Shown here one piece after another: positions 34,463 to 47,941 of a stretch of 64,000 nucleotides of DNA; the stretch's first letter is position 1; each line of letters starts with the position of its first letter. The position numbers were made by a program, and so were the translations under genes. A model generated the notes under the pieces. The model was not told the DNA's origin and did not search any database. It saw only the letters and a program-made list of their open reading frames with translations. Origin of the DNA: Batkoa obscura (Eukaryota; Entomophthoromycota; Entomophthoromycetes; Entomophthorales; Batkoaceae); NCBI GenBank assembly GCA_030770535.1, contig JASVEC010000034.1, positions 186,001-250,000 of the forward strand, read 5' to 3'.

Positions 34463-35882
34463 TTATCTTCTATATCGTCTAGAGTCATATTGATCATTAC
34501 GTCTATAGTTCATATTGTCTTGACCTCTTCTGGGTGAACGAGAATAGGACCTATGTCTATAATATCTTTTATCATCTCTATCTCTTCTAGATGAACGGGA
34601 ATAACTTCTTTCCTCTCTACTTCTACGACTTTTATGTCTAGATCTTGACCTTGATCTAGAATAACTTTTCGATCTTCTAGAATCTCTACTTCTCGATCTT
34701 GATCTTGAATATCGATTTCTCCTTTTTAAACTTTGGCTACTTGATCTTGACTTTGAATAATGTCTGCCTCTTTCAGAACTACTACTGCTTGACCTTGACC
34801 TAAAACCTCTTTTTGATCCACTTGTATCATCTTTAATTGAGTTTTTATCTGATTCTTTATCATCCTCAGAATAAACCTCAAACACTTTCTTTGGATCTAC
34901 TGTTTCCTCCTCCTCTTCATCTGAATAAACCTCAAACTTTTTCTTTTTTAACTCCTCACCCTCAGAATCACTTGAGTCCGATAAGCCAGCCTCAACTCCC
35001 GTCACCCCTTTACCTTCTCCTTCTCTTTCAGTTTTATCCTCTTCTTTCATCAATTCATCTTCCAATAAAGAAATATAAGGTGGTAACTCATCACTTTCTT
35101 CTAATATATGGCGTTTCATTAATGGAGGTAAAATGATATCACATACTCTTTCCGAATGAAGTAATTCATCAATGAATTCATCAATATAAGTTAATTGGAA
35201 AGAACCAGCTGATTAGTAAAAGGATTAGTAATTAGTTATTGATGATTCATCATTAGGGATAAAAGTTGAATCGAAAATAAGATTTATACTTACTCCTTAA
35301 TTTTCTTCTCAATTTTCGATAATCGGTTAATAAAGGTTCTAAATAAGTATAAATCTCTATGGAGTTTCCAGTTAATCTTAAATAAAAAGCAGCTAATGCC
35401 CTTAAATACCTAGCGTCATCCATTATTAGTAATTAGTCCAATATTTTAATAGGTAGTTTTATCAGTTTACTATTTTTAATAATTTGATATTTCAACAAAA
35501 AGTTAAAATGATTTAACTTACTTAAAATCATCATTGTTAATTAACTCATAAACAATCTCTTTTTCAGGTTGAATTTGTAGTAACTTTAATAATAAACAAA
35601 TAAACTCCGTAGGTCGCTGATTTCCATAATGGCCTCCAATTGTTTGTAACTCAACGGCTCTTTCCACCAAGGTTTCCGCTATGATAGAATAAAAAAATTA
35701 AAAATTAAATTAAATCAAATTAAATAGGGAAGGATAGGAAATTTAAACTTACCATTTAACCCATGGCAATATTCTTTCCAATATAAAGATTCATAAATTC
35801 GTGATCTTAAGATAGTTTCTATTAAACTTTGAGGATCTTGACCATGAATTGTTGAAGCTTCTCCATATGTTTGTTTGGACAT
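34463..35882 (-). CDS. PRP38: Pre-mRNA splicing factor PRP38, four exons
   Basis: Minus strand join(34463..35208, 35294..35409, 35522..35678, 35753..35882), 382 aa. Introns are 85, 112 and 74 nt, each with a GTAAGT donor. The N-terminal ~190 residues are the PRP38 domain: STIHGQDPQSLIETILRSRI, YESLYWKEYC, GGHYGNQRPTEFICLLLKLL, FKYLRALAAFYLRLTGNSIE, YTYLEPLLTDYRKLR, FQLTYIDEFIDELLHSERVC and DIILPPLMKRHILEE. An acidic Ser/Glu linker and a long C-terminal Arg/Ser (RS) domain follow, as in PRP38A of fungi and animals but not in budding yeast Prp38. It is a U4/U6.U5 tri-snRNP-associated factor needed to activate the spliceosome, and it acts in the nucleus. Its 5' end is 235 bp from the 3' end of the BEACH gene, on the same strand. 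Confidence 0.95.
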
Positions 35883-36116
35883 TTGGATTAAAAAATGAAA
35901 TTCAAAATCCTTTGTTCTTGGAAATTTAGTCGAATTTTTTATTGATGATGAATTAAAAAAATTTAAAAAATTAAGAAATTTATGATTAGTAGAATTTATA
36001 ACAATAATACATAACAATTACTAAAACAAAAACTAACCCAAGCTATGCGAAATATTTGACATAAAATTAGATTCTAATCTTTATTAAAAAACTCCTCATT
36101 ATTAACTCGTTGATTA

Positions 36117-39100
36117 TTAAGAATTACTATCAAATCTTTCCAAACATTTTTGACATAAAAATAAATTGGATTTCTCACCATTTCTAAATGGTGAATCTCG
36201 AACACATTGTTGACAAATAAGTCCACCACAAGGATTACAATATACTTTTTTATCATTATTATTGAATCCTTGTTGACAAGCACAGCAATGATTCATAGTA
36301 GCTATATCTCTAACTCGGTGTAATTCGGAAGTTGAATCTGGAAATTGCCAAGAATAAACCGAACCTTGACGATTACCTGTATAAATAGCTTGTCTTGAGA
36401 CAGAAACGGATATTTTAACTATATCATTTAACGGATGATAACTTATATCTGAAGTTTCATTTAAACTAGATAATAAAGTTAATTGCCAGTTACATTCTTC
36501 TTCTATTAAATTAACATCTTGTTTATTTTTATTAACTTTAGATTCTAAAGACCAAAATTTAATAATTCCTTTTTGATGGCCTGTAATTAGTAAATCGTTG
36601 ATATAGTATTCCCCACTCTTATTTTCAATATATAATATGGATGTAGTTTTTACTGAATTAGAAGGTAATGTTAACTTAGCCAATAATTCTCCATTAATAC
36701 TCCAAATAATAATTGCTAAATCAGAACAAGCAACAATATTACCAGTGGATCGATCAATAGCCAATGTATGAATATTAGCATTAGCATTATTTAATTTACG
36801 TATAAATTTTAATCGATTCATATCCCATATTGTTATTTCATTTTCATTAGATGAAATAACTACTATACCAAATGCTTTACATGCTTTTATTACCTTAATT
36901 TCAGATCCTGCACCTCTAAATATAGTTTTTAAATTAAGTTCTGGATAATTTTTGATCAACTGAATATTCCAAATTTTAACTAAACCATCATCACCACCAG
37001 TAATTATTGTTGTTTCATCAAAAGGCTCAATAATAGTAATAATATTTGAATGACATCCTTCATAAACGCTTAATAATTTTTTAGGTTCCGTTTGAAATAA
37101 TCTAATTGAGTTATCTGATAATCCCCATTCAATATGCCTTTGCCCTAATCTAGGAATAAATATACGATTACCTCCTAAAGCCATTAGCTTTCCATTGGCC
37201 TGAATTACATCATTCACTGCATTACCCACTTCCAGTATTGGAGAATAAGACTGTATTAAATGATATGGATGTTTTCTTAATTTAAAACGATATTTCTCAA
37301 TTTTTAAGTTTCTTTGTAGATGTGGTTTTTTGAATAATTGTCTTGGTGTTTGTCCAAAATTATGAATAATTCCAATTGTAGCTGCTTTTTCTATTGGATC
37401 ATTAATAGAATCTAAATCTACAGCATCTTCATAAGATAAATGATGAAATACATTTAAAGCTTCAATTGCTGCTGGTCCTTGTTGTTTATAACCAAAAATT
37501 AAATCCACCCAATGATGTAAATTTTCACTAACATAATCACATTCCAATGCTTCTCTATGTTTACGTATAAATAACTCAGGATCGTTTTTAGCCCAAGGAG
37601 GTAAAGTTATATTATCTATTGATTCACCAGATTCTTGTCTTTTACCAAAATTATAATTATTATAATTTATTAAAAATTCAGGTAAATAAAAGAATTCAGG
37701 TATTAATTCTCTTACATCAGTTGTATTATGAAATGCAGCTGATAACCAAGCTTCTTTAATTGAAAAAAATAAACGATTAGGGTGGTCGAAATTACCACCT
37801 TGTATTTTTAAATGATGAGATGTAAATGGTTCTAATCTTATTAAATACCAACAAACAATCATAGCTGATGAATAATGAGTACCATAGTGAAATGGAGGGG
37901 TTGAATCATCTGCATCTATAAAATTAACAAATCTAGTCTTAAATTCTCTTGCTCTTGAATCAGATTGAGCTCCCATTGGTTTAGATAAATCTCTAAATAC
38001 CCCTGTATTACTTAAATCCAATTCATCTGATGAGTAATCTGATAATATCCATGGAAATACAGGATATTGAGTTAAATCGTTAAAACTTCTACCTGCTAAT
38101 GTATTTAAATGCATTAAATATTCAAAATTAGTAATTTCTCTATTACACCACCTTAGTGATAATTCAGTTAAAGAGGAACTACCAAATATAATATTAGATA
38201 GTTTAGATCCTAAAGCTGATCCTGTTTCTACTTCTGCTGGGGTACCAGCTACAGATTCATGAGGATATCTTGGTATTGCTAATTTATGAGTGAATTTATA
38301 ATATATTAAATCTCTTTGATTTAATATACTCGTTATTAATAAATTACGTCCATCTTCAAAAAATATTTCAATAGCTGCATCTCTAAATAAAAATTTACGT
38401 TTATGTACTTCTTTTAAATCAGTATAAGCACTTTATAAAAAAGTTAATAACCTAAATTAACAATATTTAGATATAAACAAATTTACCATTTTCTACATAA
38501 ATGATCTGATTGTTTGGGGTCCTTTAAAGGTTTACCAGAAGCAGCTGTTAATAGCTGTAAATAAACATCTCTTTCCTAAGTTAAAATAAAAAATAAAAAT
38601 ATTTATAAAATAAATAAAATTGAACTTACATCTTCTGGTATTTCTGAAGTTTCCACAATATTACCATCTTTACATAAAAAATAACCATCAATGACATAAA
38701 TTTTAACCCTACAAAACACTAATAAAGCATCAGCAACATCTAAGCCAGCTACTCTGCCAATATTATAAACTTCAACGATTTCATCATTTGGTTCAAGATA
38801 TCTTAAAACTCGATGAACTTTAGATTCATTATCAATTTCATTTTCTAATACAATTTCATTATTATCTAATTTTTCTCGAATTTCTTCTTCATATGTTCGA
38901 AATTTAATACTTTCTACATTTTTAGAATTAAATGTTTCGGAGGCTTTAATAGATGATATAGACATGGATCTTATTTTTGATTTATTAATTGTTGTTGATG
39001 TTGTATTAAAAGTATGTCGATTAGGCTTAAGTCTTCTACGAATACGATATGGGCCTAAGAAACAATAAATTAATTTAATAAATAAATATTTTATTATTAT

Positions 39101-42100
39101 GTTATACTATTATTTACCTTCAGTTAAATCTAATTTCCATCTTGAATTTGATCTATCATTTTCTTTATAATAAGAAGATAATGCAATCATTTTTTTCCAA
39201 TTAGTAGAAATTAAACTATTGGAATCGGCTTTATCATGTAATAATCTAGAATAGCAATCATTTTCTAAATCTTGTAAATTTTTATACCAAGACATTAAAT
39301 TAGATAAAGCTAATTGATATTGTCGAATTTCATTTTCTTTATCTAATTTAAATTGTTGATGACGTAAATTTAATCTTTCTACGAATGATTTATTCGCTTC
39401 TTGAATTATTATTTCTTCTTTAATATAAATTTCTTCCCATCCTTTTTTAACTACTTCATTAAATGTCGGTTCAAAGTGTTCCATATTAGATTCAATCCAT
39501 GATGAAAATGATTCTAAATCCATTTCTAATACTTCTAAAAAGGATTCTAAAATAGATTGAGAATAAGTATCTTTAACTTTAAATATCAATGACATTTCTT
39601 CTTTTTTCATTAATACTAGAAACTTCCATACATTGAAAGTATTTATTTTTATATTTCGATTATTATATTTTAATAATAAAAATAAATAATAACATAGCTG
39701 TTTCCAAAATAGTATATCATTATTTTTACTATCAAATATAAGGCTATGTTGTACCATAAAACTTTTTAAAAATTGAACAGCAAATCTTAAATCAGGTGGA
39801 TTATTGGTTGCTTCTTTAAAACAATATAATATTGATTTATTTAATAATATTAACATTGTATTAATAAATACTTTTATATTGTTATCATTGTAATTCACCG
39901 TTTGTAATTGATGTTTATCCAATATAACTACAATAAAGTCAAATATTAATGTACGACCTGAGGTAAATAATCCTTGATAACAAAAATCTACACATAATTG
40001 TGATAATTTAGATATTCCAGTTAATGTTTTTGGATCTGATAATATAAATGGTCCTAATTGTATGGCATTCTTTAAATGTCTTATTATGTTACTTAATAAA
40101 TAATTGGCATATCTTATGTATTCTTTCATTGTACCATGCATTGCTACCTAATTAATTATTTTATGTTAATATATTATTATGATACCTATTATTATTATTG
40201 AATCTTAATTTACCTTTAAAAAAGATTCAATTTCCAATAAATGTGACTTGGCAGGATCAATAACAGAAGTTGCAGAAATCACCATAATAAATTCAATATA
40301 GGTTTCGATAGCTTCATTCTTAATCAAAATTTCAGGTTCTTCTTTTGATGATAGTTCATTCTCTGGCATTGTTAAAGCTCTTCGATGTTTATTCATTTTT
40401 ATTGGGCCAATTTTATTTTTCAATTTAATATCGTCGGAGCTTAAAGGTGATTTATTATTATTTAAATTATCTAATTTCAGTATTGAATCTGGTAAACTAT
40501 AATCAAAATAATCAACAGAATCATTCATCCCTTGTGAAAATCGTTCTGAAAATTTAACCATAGTTTCTCCTAATATTTCTGATATCATTTTTTGAGCACA
40601 TAACAATCGAAATGATTTGGAATTATGATAAACTTCCGTAACAAATTGCATTAATGTTTGTACCATTTTAGATGTTTTATCTACTCTTTCTTGTAACTCT
40701 TTTTTATCTTCGATTGAATCAATATTATTATTGTTATTGTTAACTAAATATGAGTTTTCATTAATTTTTTCTGGAAAGGAAGTGGATAGTGAGGTCATTG
40801 GTCGTCGATAACTTCTTTTGCTAATATATGAATCCCCTGTTTTTTGTATACAAAAACATAAAGCATTTTTGATAGCTGTAAAAAATATTAATAAGGCATC
40901 TAATAAGATCATTTCCTTATTTAGTTTAGTTTCTAATTCTAATAATGAAATTAATGAAAAAAAATCAAAACTCGAATTTAATGGTATATCATTAATATCA
41001 ATACAAAATATAATAGATAATAAAGCTTGGTAAAGTTGAGGCAAAAACCACCATTTTGGTAAAATTCTATTTAATATAGCAAATCCTTCATGTTGATATT
41101 TAAATTTTTGTATAAATGAATTACCATTAACATAAAATAGCCTTGATAATATTCTAGTAATTAATACAATTGAATAAGGATTATTTTCATTATTATATAA
41201 TAACAATATCCATTTACTTGTTATCATAGAAGATATTGCTACACAATATGCTTCATCTTTTAAAATATCATGAAACATTTCTAATACTTTATTACCAATC
41301 ATTTGTAATTTATATTTTGGTTCAATTTGTCTAACATCTTCAATAATATCTGCTCCATTAAATAAATTTTTATTATTGCTCATTAAGTTTCTTGGACTAT
41401 TTGGTCTTATATAGAACTCTTTGCCTAATACTGATGTAATAAATCCTACTAATAGTCGTACATTATCTTGAGTAAAATTAGCTAATAATAATATTTTTAA
41501 TAATTCAATAATTTTTGCTAATAAATTAGTTTGAAATTGTTCGAATCTTAATAAAAATATTAATCTTTTTACAGAATCTAATTGAATCATTATTTTTAAA
41601 TTATGTTTAGTATTAGCATTATGTAAAATAAATGATTTTAATGAATCAATAATTGCTTCTTGTACTTCCTTTGACGCGGATCTCCAAATATCGAAATCTA
41701 AAAATAAAAATCGAAAGGCTGTTATATTACTAATCATATACTGATTAAATAATCCATCTTTTGAAGCGACTAAACTTAATAAAGCTCTTATTGTTAATAA
41801 ACTTAGATAATTGGCTTTCTTTTTAATTAAATTCCCTAATATTTCATAGCCACCAATTCTTGACATTTCTTCTGAAAATTGTTTTTTATGACATAATATT
41901 TGAGTTGCTATTGATATTGCTTTTTCAATTGAATTAACATCTTTACTATTATCAATTAATTTTAATAATAATGAACATCCACCTAATTTCCATATTTCTT
42001 GACTAAAATTAATTCCTGGAGAAAATAATAAATCCTTTGATAAATAACCAAATCCATCATTTTTATTATGTATTTGATTCATGTATTTATATTTTAAATT

Positions 42101-45100
42101 TAATATACCAAATCTAGAAGACGTTGGGGATGCTAATATTTTTGAATTATCATTACCAAATACATCTGAATAAACAAAATCAATAATATTATTGGGATTT
42201 AGACTTGTTAATATTTTATCTTCAGATATTGAAAAATTAAAATGACTATTATTTATTGTTGAAGATAATTCCGTTGCTTTTGTATCAATTGTCATTGTGT
42301 TGTTATTAATTACTTTCTTTTTAGTTATGTAATAATCCATATCCGATAAACTTTTATTTAACAAATTTAAATCTTGAAATGTATTATTATATTCAATACC
42401 TAATCCAAATATAATTTCAATTGCTTGTAAATCTAATACTTCATCTATTAAATTTAATGAAGATAAATTCCATACTGCTCCAGATAATTCAGTTGCTTCT
42501 CCTTTTTCTCCAATAATTAAAGTATAATTGGAGTTCATCAAATCAGTACCAAACCCAAATGTATGCTTTCTATTTTCACTTAACTTACCATTAATATATA
42601 ATTTAATATTATTTGATGACATTGACAATAAACCTTTAGATTGTACTAAAGCAATATGATACCAAGCTTCAGCTCTTAATGGGGAAGTATCAAATACAAC
42701 GGGTACTTTATTACTACCAGTACAAGTAATAAAATGATTTTCATTCAAAGATAATTCATAATTTAAATTACTATTATTATTATCATATATTCTTAATAAA
42801 GGCAAACTATTTGATTCCGGGAATTGAATAATTTGAAACCAAAGTAAAAGAGTATAGCCATTGCCAGTACCAAGGGAACGTTGGAAATTTTCCAATGTTA
42901 GATAAGATGGTTTTTCAATATTCGAATCAAAATGCAATATAGGTGGTTTAATTCCACTAGAAATCTCATTTAATATAACTTCTAATGAACCAATATTTTG
43001 AAATTTTAATTCATGCTTTTGATTATTTAATAAATTAGCTAATAATGATTCAATCTTTAAATCATTACTACCAAATTCAAATATTATATGAATAATTGAA
43101 GTTATTAATTGAATGGATTCTAAATAAATACTATTTTCCTGCTTTCGTGATAACAAATTATCACTCCAATTTAAAAACTTAATAATAATTGGCTGTTGAG
43201 AAAAATAAATTTGATTCCTTATACTTGAACTTAATATAGACCATAGTGATTTTAGAACTAAATACTCTAATTGAGGTAATTCATATAATTTGGGAGCAAA
43301 GAAAAATATACTTGGTATTAAACAAGGGCATCGTATATTACCAAAAAAAGATCTGGATTTTTCCTGACTTTCAAATGTATTTTGTTGTAATATTTTATCA
43401 TCAAATGCATCAAATAATGAGCTTTCTCCCATAATTAAGCCTAATAATATACCAAATCCAGAAGATATTGTCAATGGACTATCCAATATTCCTGTTAAAT
43501 CAAAACCTTCTTCAAATAAATTGAGACCAACTTCATTAATAATAAACCATTGAGAATATTGATTATTAGCTAAAGTAGATAAAAACACGGATGACGTCAA
43601 TTTAATAAATGCTAGTTTTAAATTAAGTTTAAGTTCATTTTCATTCTCTTCTTCTCCTTTGATATCTTTTGTCATCAGTAAACAAGATAATAAACAAACA
43701 AAACCACCTGCCTTCGTAAAACAATATTGAGCTGAAGAATTGCCATCAACTACTTTAATTAAAATTGAGAGTATTTCCATTTTCATTTGTAAGTTATCAT
43801 TTTTTAATTGTAATACTTCAATAATTTGTTCAAATAATTTTTGACCTTTTTCAATATTCTCTTCATTATTTTCAATTTCTTTTAGATGCTGACAATAAAA
43901 ATTACAATATGTACAAAATATTGATAAACATCCAGAACGTAATAAAGTAAAATTTAATGAATCAAAAAAGTTATCTGGTAATTGTTGTTTTAAATGTGTT
44001 AAATTTTTACTGTTGTTCTCAATTAATTTAACCAAATTATTACATATTGTTGGGTACATTAGTAATAATATATAATTCTCATCACCATTGTTATTATTTC
44101 CTATTAGTTCTTTGATTTCTTTTGGTTCCTTAGTTAATAATAACATGATATCTTCATTATTATTATTATCTTTGGTTAAATATGGTTTGATTATATGTAA
44201 TATTTTACTTAAATAATTGCATAAATAGCTTAATAATCCCACATTTCTAGCAATATCTTGTATCTTTGGTAAATATCCTTTTAATTGTGATATTGTATCA
44301 TATAATAATACTTGAGCTTCAATATCGAATTGACTTTCTGCTAAACAAATTGGAAATACACTTAATTCTTTTAAGGGTATATGGCCAAACCGTTTTACAC
44401 TATGACATAATAAATTCAAGACTATATTCTACATAGATAATTATTAGATTATAAATAAATTATTAGGAATAATAAGTACATAATAGATAATAAACTTACT
44501 TTCATTGATAAACTCAATGAGGAAAAATTTTCTATTAATTCTAACATCACATGATATTTATTAATTAATAGATAATTGGTATAATTTAATTTAGCCAAAT
44601 TATTTAATATCATTAATATCTTTTCTTTAAATTCATATGGTGGCTCATTTCCTTCACTGTTGTCTTTTTCTTTCCCCTCTTTTGCTTCTTCTTGTTGTTG
44701 CTCTAAAACAATATTTTCTAGACCAAATCGATTGGGCTTTGCTTTTGGATATAATAATCCATAAATTAATGGCGTTAATGCATTTAAGTTACGTATAGCT
44801 GGTCCATTTAACGGAGAAAATATTTCATTTTCTGGAAAGTCTATGTTAGCTAATACTAATATTTCTTCTCTACTTTTTTCTTCTCCAATAAAGATTAAGT
44901 TTTCCAAAATATTAATTACTAAATTCTTTAGTTCCATAAATTTGTCTAAAAAAGGAGGATTGACCAAAATAGTAGCCAACATATCATAGCCACCACAATT
45001 TAAAAATTCTTCTTGTAATTGAGTATTTGATAAATTGGCTTCTTCCAATAAATTATTCATCAATTGTAATGTCCATAATACTGGTGGTTTTGATAACTCT

Positions 45101-46031
45101 TCATTGTTGTTGGTTAATAATATCTTTTTTAATTTAATACAACATAAAGTTATAAATTTTTTGAAAGATAAATATTTTAATAACCCAGTTCCTCTATCTT
45201 TGGCTTCTTTTATTGCTATATTTACAAGTTCATTTAAGCTTATTAAGTTAATAAAATAATTCGATTTTTAATTAAATAATATATGTACCTTTCAGTTGGA
45301 TAATCAATAAACGCATTAAATATAGAAAAAGCTTCGTTTTTTAATACCATCTCTTTTACAAAGATATCCTCAGATAACAAACGTCTTAATAAAGAACCTA
45401 CAATTTTATCATAATCCAAAGTCAATGTTGATCCACTATCTTCTTCTTCTTCCTCACTCTCGATCCTTTCCCTTTCACATAATATCCTATTATACACCAG
45501 CTTTGTCCTCAAAATGAACTTTGGTAAACTTGAGTGAGTAATAGTTCTTATTGATGGACTCCAAAAATTAATAATAATACATAATACTTTTAAGCTATCT
45601 ATTAGAAACACTGTCCCTTCTTCATCTAGTTGTTCTTCCTTCTCAATACAATTATAAACCTTCTCTATTTTTGGACTTAAAAACTCGGCTAACTTAAAAA
45701 TAAACTCAAGTAAACCATCGAATTGCGATAATATCTCATTGGGATTAGTAACTGGCTTTGACTCATCATTGAAAGCATTATTAAATGCATATATACTGTT
45801 CCTTAGTAATTTTTCTTCATCTTCTGGATCAGATTGTAACGTTTTTATTAATAAAGACTCAAATTCATACATTTCAGTTGTTCTTGTAATCGACCTGGAT
45901 CTTTGAGAGGCTTCAGAGGGAAAAACTGATGATCCAACGGAGTTTTGTAAATCAGTTGAAACACTTTGATCATTCCCCTTTTTCGTTGATACCGATGGTT
46001 TTCTCTTCATTAAATTTGCTACCCAACTCAT
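36117..46031 (-). CDS. WDFY3/ALFY-like BEACH, WD40 and FYVE protein, seven exons
   Basis: Minus strand join(36117..38430, 38487..38575, 38630..39054, 39118..40147, 40214..44428, 44500..45238, 45289..46031), 3184 aa. Introns are 50-71 nt and all keep the frame. The start is MSWVANLMKRK. Residues to about 1000 are helical armadillo-like, and about 1010-1140 form a concanavalin-like domain (NGYTLLLWFQ, AWYHIALVQS, IKLYINGKL). A PH-BEACH domain follows (PYRIRRRLKPN, LEPNDEIVEVYNIGRVAGLD, YFLCKDG). The BEACH domain starts near 2500 (NFEYLMHLNTLAGRSF, YPVFPWILSDY). Several WD40 repeats come next (GGDDGLVKIWN), and a C-terminal FYVE-type finger lies at about 3115-3180. This order is that of ALFY/WDFY3, a scaffold for selective autophagy of protein aggregates on endomembranes. 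The finger keeps its Cys pairs but lacks the usual basic RRHHCR motif (it reads KVYCNPCGG), so phosphoinositide binding is doubtful. The first splice into the BEACH exon uses an AAG acceptor and is the least certain junction. Confidence 0.93.
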
Positions 46032-46713
46032 CGATTGCTTTTTTAATAGAAAATGCCTGAAATGGGTAAATTTTTGTTATTTAAAAAAGGTAAGCTTAGT
46101 TATGACTAAAAGTAAATTTTAAATTTTGGAATTTCTAGAAATTTTATGTGGCTTAAAATTAAACGCTTAAAAATAAAAGATAGATAGTGGTCAAGAACAT
46201 TTATATAAAGTGATAATGCATTTTCTAATAGATTAGATAATACAATGCATTCTAATCGATTAAATGATATATATTGACAATACTACTAAAATAATTTAGT
46301 CGTAAATTTTTTTATATAACTTGATAGTTTCATAAATTAAATCCTACTAAGTCAGTATTAAAGTGTCACTCTTATGATAGCATTTAATTTATAAAAGGAC
46401 CGAATTATATAAGAAATTTTACATTCAACCTATTTTAATAGTAGTGAATTAAACTTATTTTTATTTGGCTAATACCAAAGTGATACGTGTTATTTCTTTT
46501 TGAGTAGTTCTGTAATAGGCTATTGTAACAAATTAATCAGAAAGATACTTATTATTTTTTTTCAACAAAGTGGAGATATTTTATATACTTGTAGATGCTC
46601 AACTGTTACTAAATATTTTATTTTATTTTATTTTATCCAACTTTTGGGTAACATGAAATATAAAATATGTATTAGTTTAATTCCTTAACAAAAAAATACA
46701 GTAATTTATAATA
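46032..46713. other. Intergenic, 5' side of the BEACH gene
   Basis: No gene seen. Confidence 0.4.
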
Positions 46714-46814
46714 TGGGGGTGTTTTTTTGTGTTTAAGAATTTTACTAACAATCTTTCCACTCAAATAGTGCTTAAAAAATGGAAAAAATAATGAAATCAA
46801 AAAAAACACTCCCA
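46714..46814 (-). mobile_element. MITE copy, reverse
   Basis: TGGGGGTGT left end, CACTCAAATAGTGCTTAA core, ACACTCCCA right end, TA on both flanks. Confidence 0.87.
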
Positions 46815-47035
46815 TATTTTGTTCATTTTAAATATAATTTATTTAGTATAAAAAATTGTAGGCTGGTGTTGTCTGAAAATAAAATAACACTATTTTTACT
46901 ACAATTTAAAATTATAATATAAAGAGGCATAAAATTAAATTACGATAGTTATTTAAAGCAATAAGCTTGGGATTTTAAGCTGGTAGTTTATAACTTTTGT
47001 TGTTTTCTTTTAAGGAGAACTGAAATAGCTTTTTT

Positions 47036-47430
47036 TTAAAAATTCTTAAGATCATCAAAACAGAACCACTTAGACATTTTAATTATAACATTATTGATTC
47101 CAAATGTGAAATGTAATATATTAATTGCATATTCAGATTCGAAGGTTAGTTTATGGAACTTGGTGTATCTTAGTTTACGTGAATGGCCTTTATCATAGAT
47201 ACCATTAAAATACTTGAAAACTTTATTCAATATCTCATAGAAAGGCTTGGCTTCCTTCCAATCATCAGGCTTGATATATAGGATTGCGATTAAGCCTGTG
47301 ATAATAGGATTGGGAAAATAAGACATGTGTACTCTAGGTTTGGGCTAGACTTACTAATATATCTTCTCATAACATTAGTATAGCTGGCATTTATTTTTCC
47401 ATTATACAAGTGCCGAATATTTCCTCTTTA
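47036..47430 (-). CDS. Small gene or gene fragment, unknown
   Basis: The frame from 47326 to 47036 gives 96 aa, but a better model uses a GTAAGT donor near 47341 and a CAG acceptor near 47282. It joins RHLYNGKINASYTNVMRRYI upstream to LIAILYIKPDDWKEAKPFYE and FGINNVIIKMSKWFCFDDLK downstream. The downstream part has a balanced, coding-like composition unlike the surrounding DNA. Upstream of the first segment the frame meets a stop, and I found no start codon there, so this may be a 3' remnant of a larger gene or a gene with further exons that I cannot place. No family is recognised. Confidence 0.4.
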
Positions 47431-47842
47431 TTTCTTTGCTAAAAATTTCTAGTTTATAAATAATTTTTTATATTTATAATGTTTGATATTTAGGTTAAAT
47501 TTGGTGGCTTATTTAAGGGAGAATTTAATTTGTTATCTTTAAAATTAGCGTAAATTAAAGGGTAAAACAAGGTGATGACAGAGAAGCGATCTAATTGTTA
47601 GTGCGGTTATTTCAATTCTTTTACAACTTAATTATCTGCTTATTTAGGAAAAAAATCAACAATAAAATTCAATTGAAATTAAATAATCAGCTGTTAAAAC
47701 AATTGGTCAAATAAACAACTTATAAAAATCACCGTTAAACAAGTCGCAAAAAAGTTGTAACAACTATAATAAATTCTTTAAGCAAAAGGAACAAAAAATA
47801 ATTGGCCAATTAATAGTTAAAATCAAATATAAAAAGTTTATT
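47431..47842. other. Intergenic
   Basis: No gene seen between the fragment and the microsatellite. Confidence 0.4.
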
Positions 47843-47875
47843 TTTTATATTTTATATTTTATATTTTATATTTTA
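47843..47875. repeat. Heptanucleotide microsatellite
   Basis: About four and a half copies of a TATATTT-type 7-bp unit, directly upstream of the PHD gene. Confidence 0.75.
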
Positions 47876-47941
47876 ATTTAATGAATAATGCGTAAGGATA
47901 TAAGCTATCTAATTAACCATGGTTGTTAATATTTTTGATAA

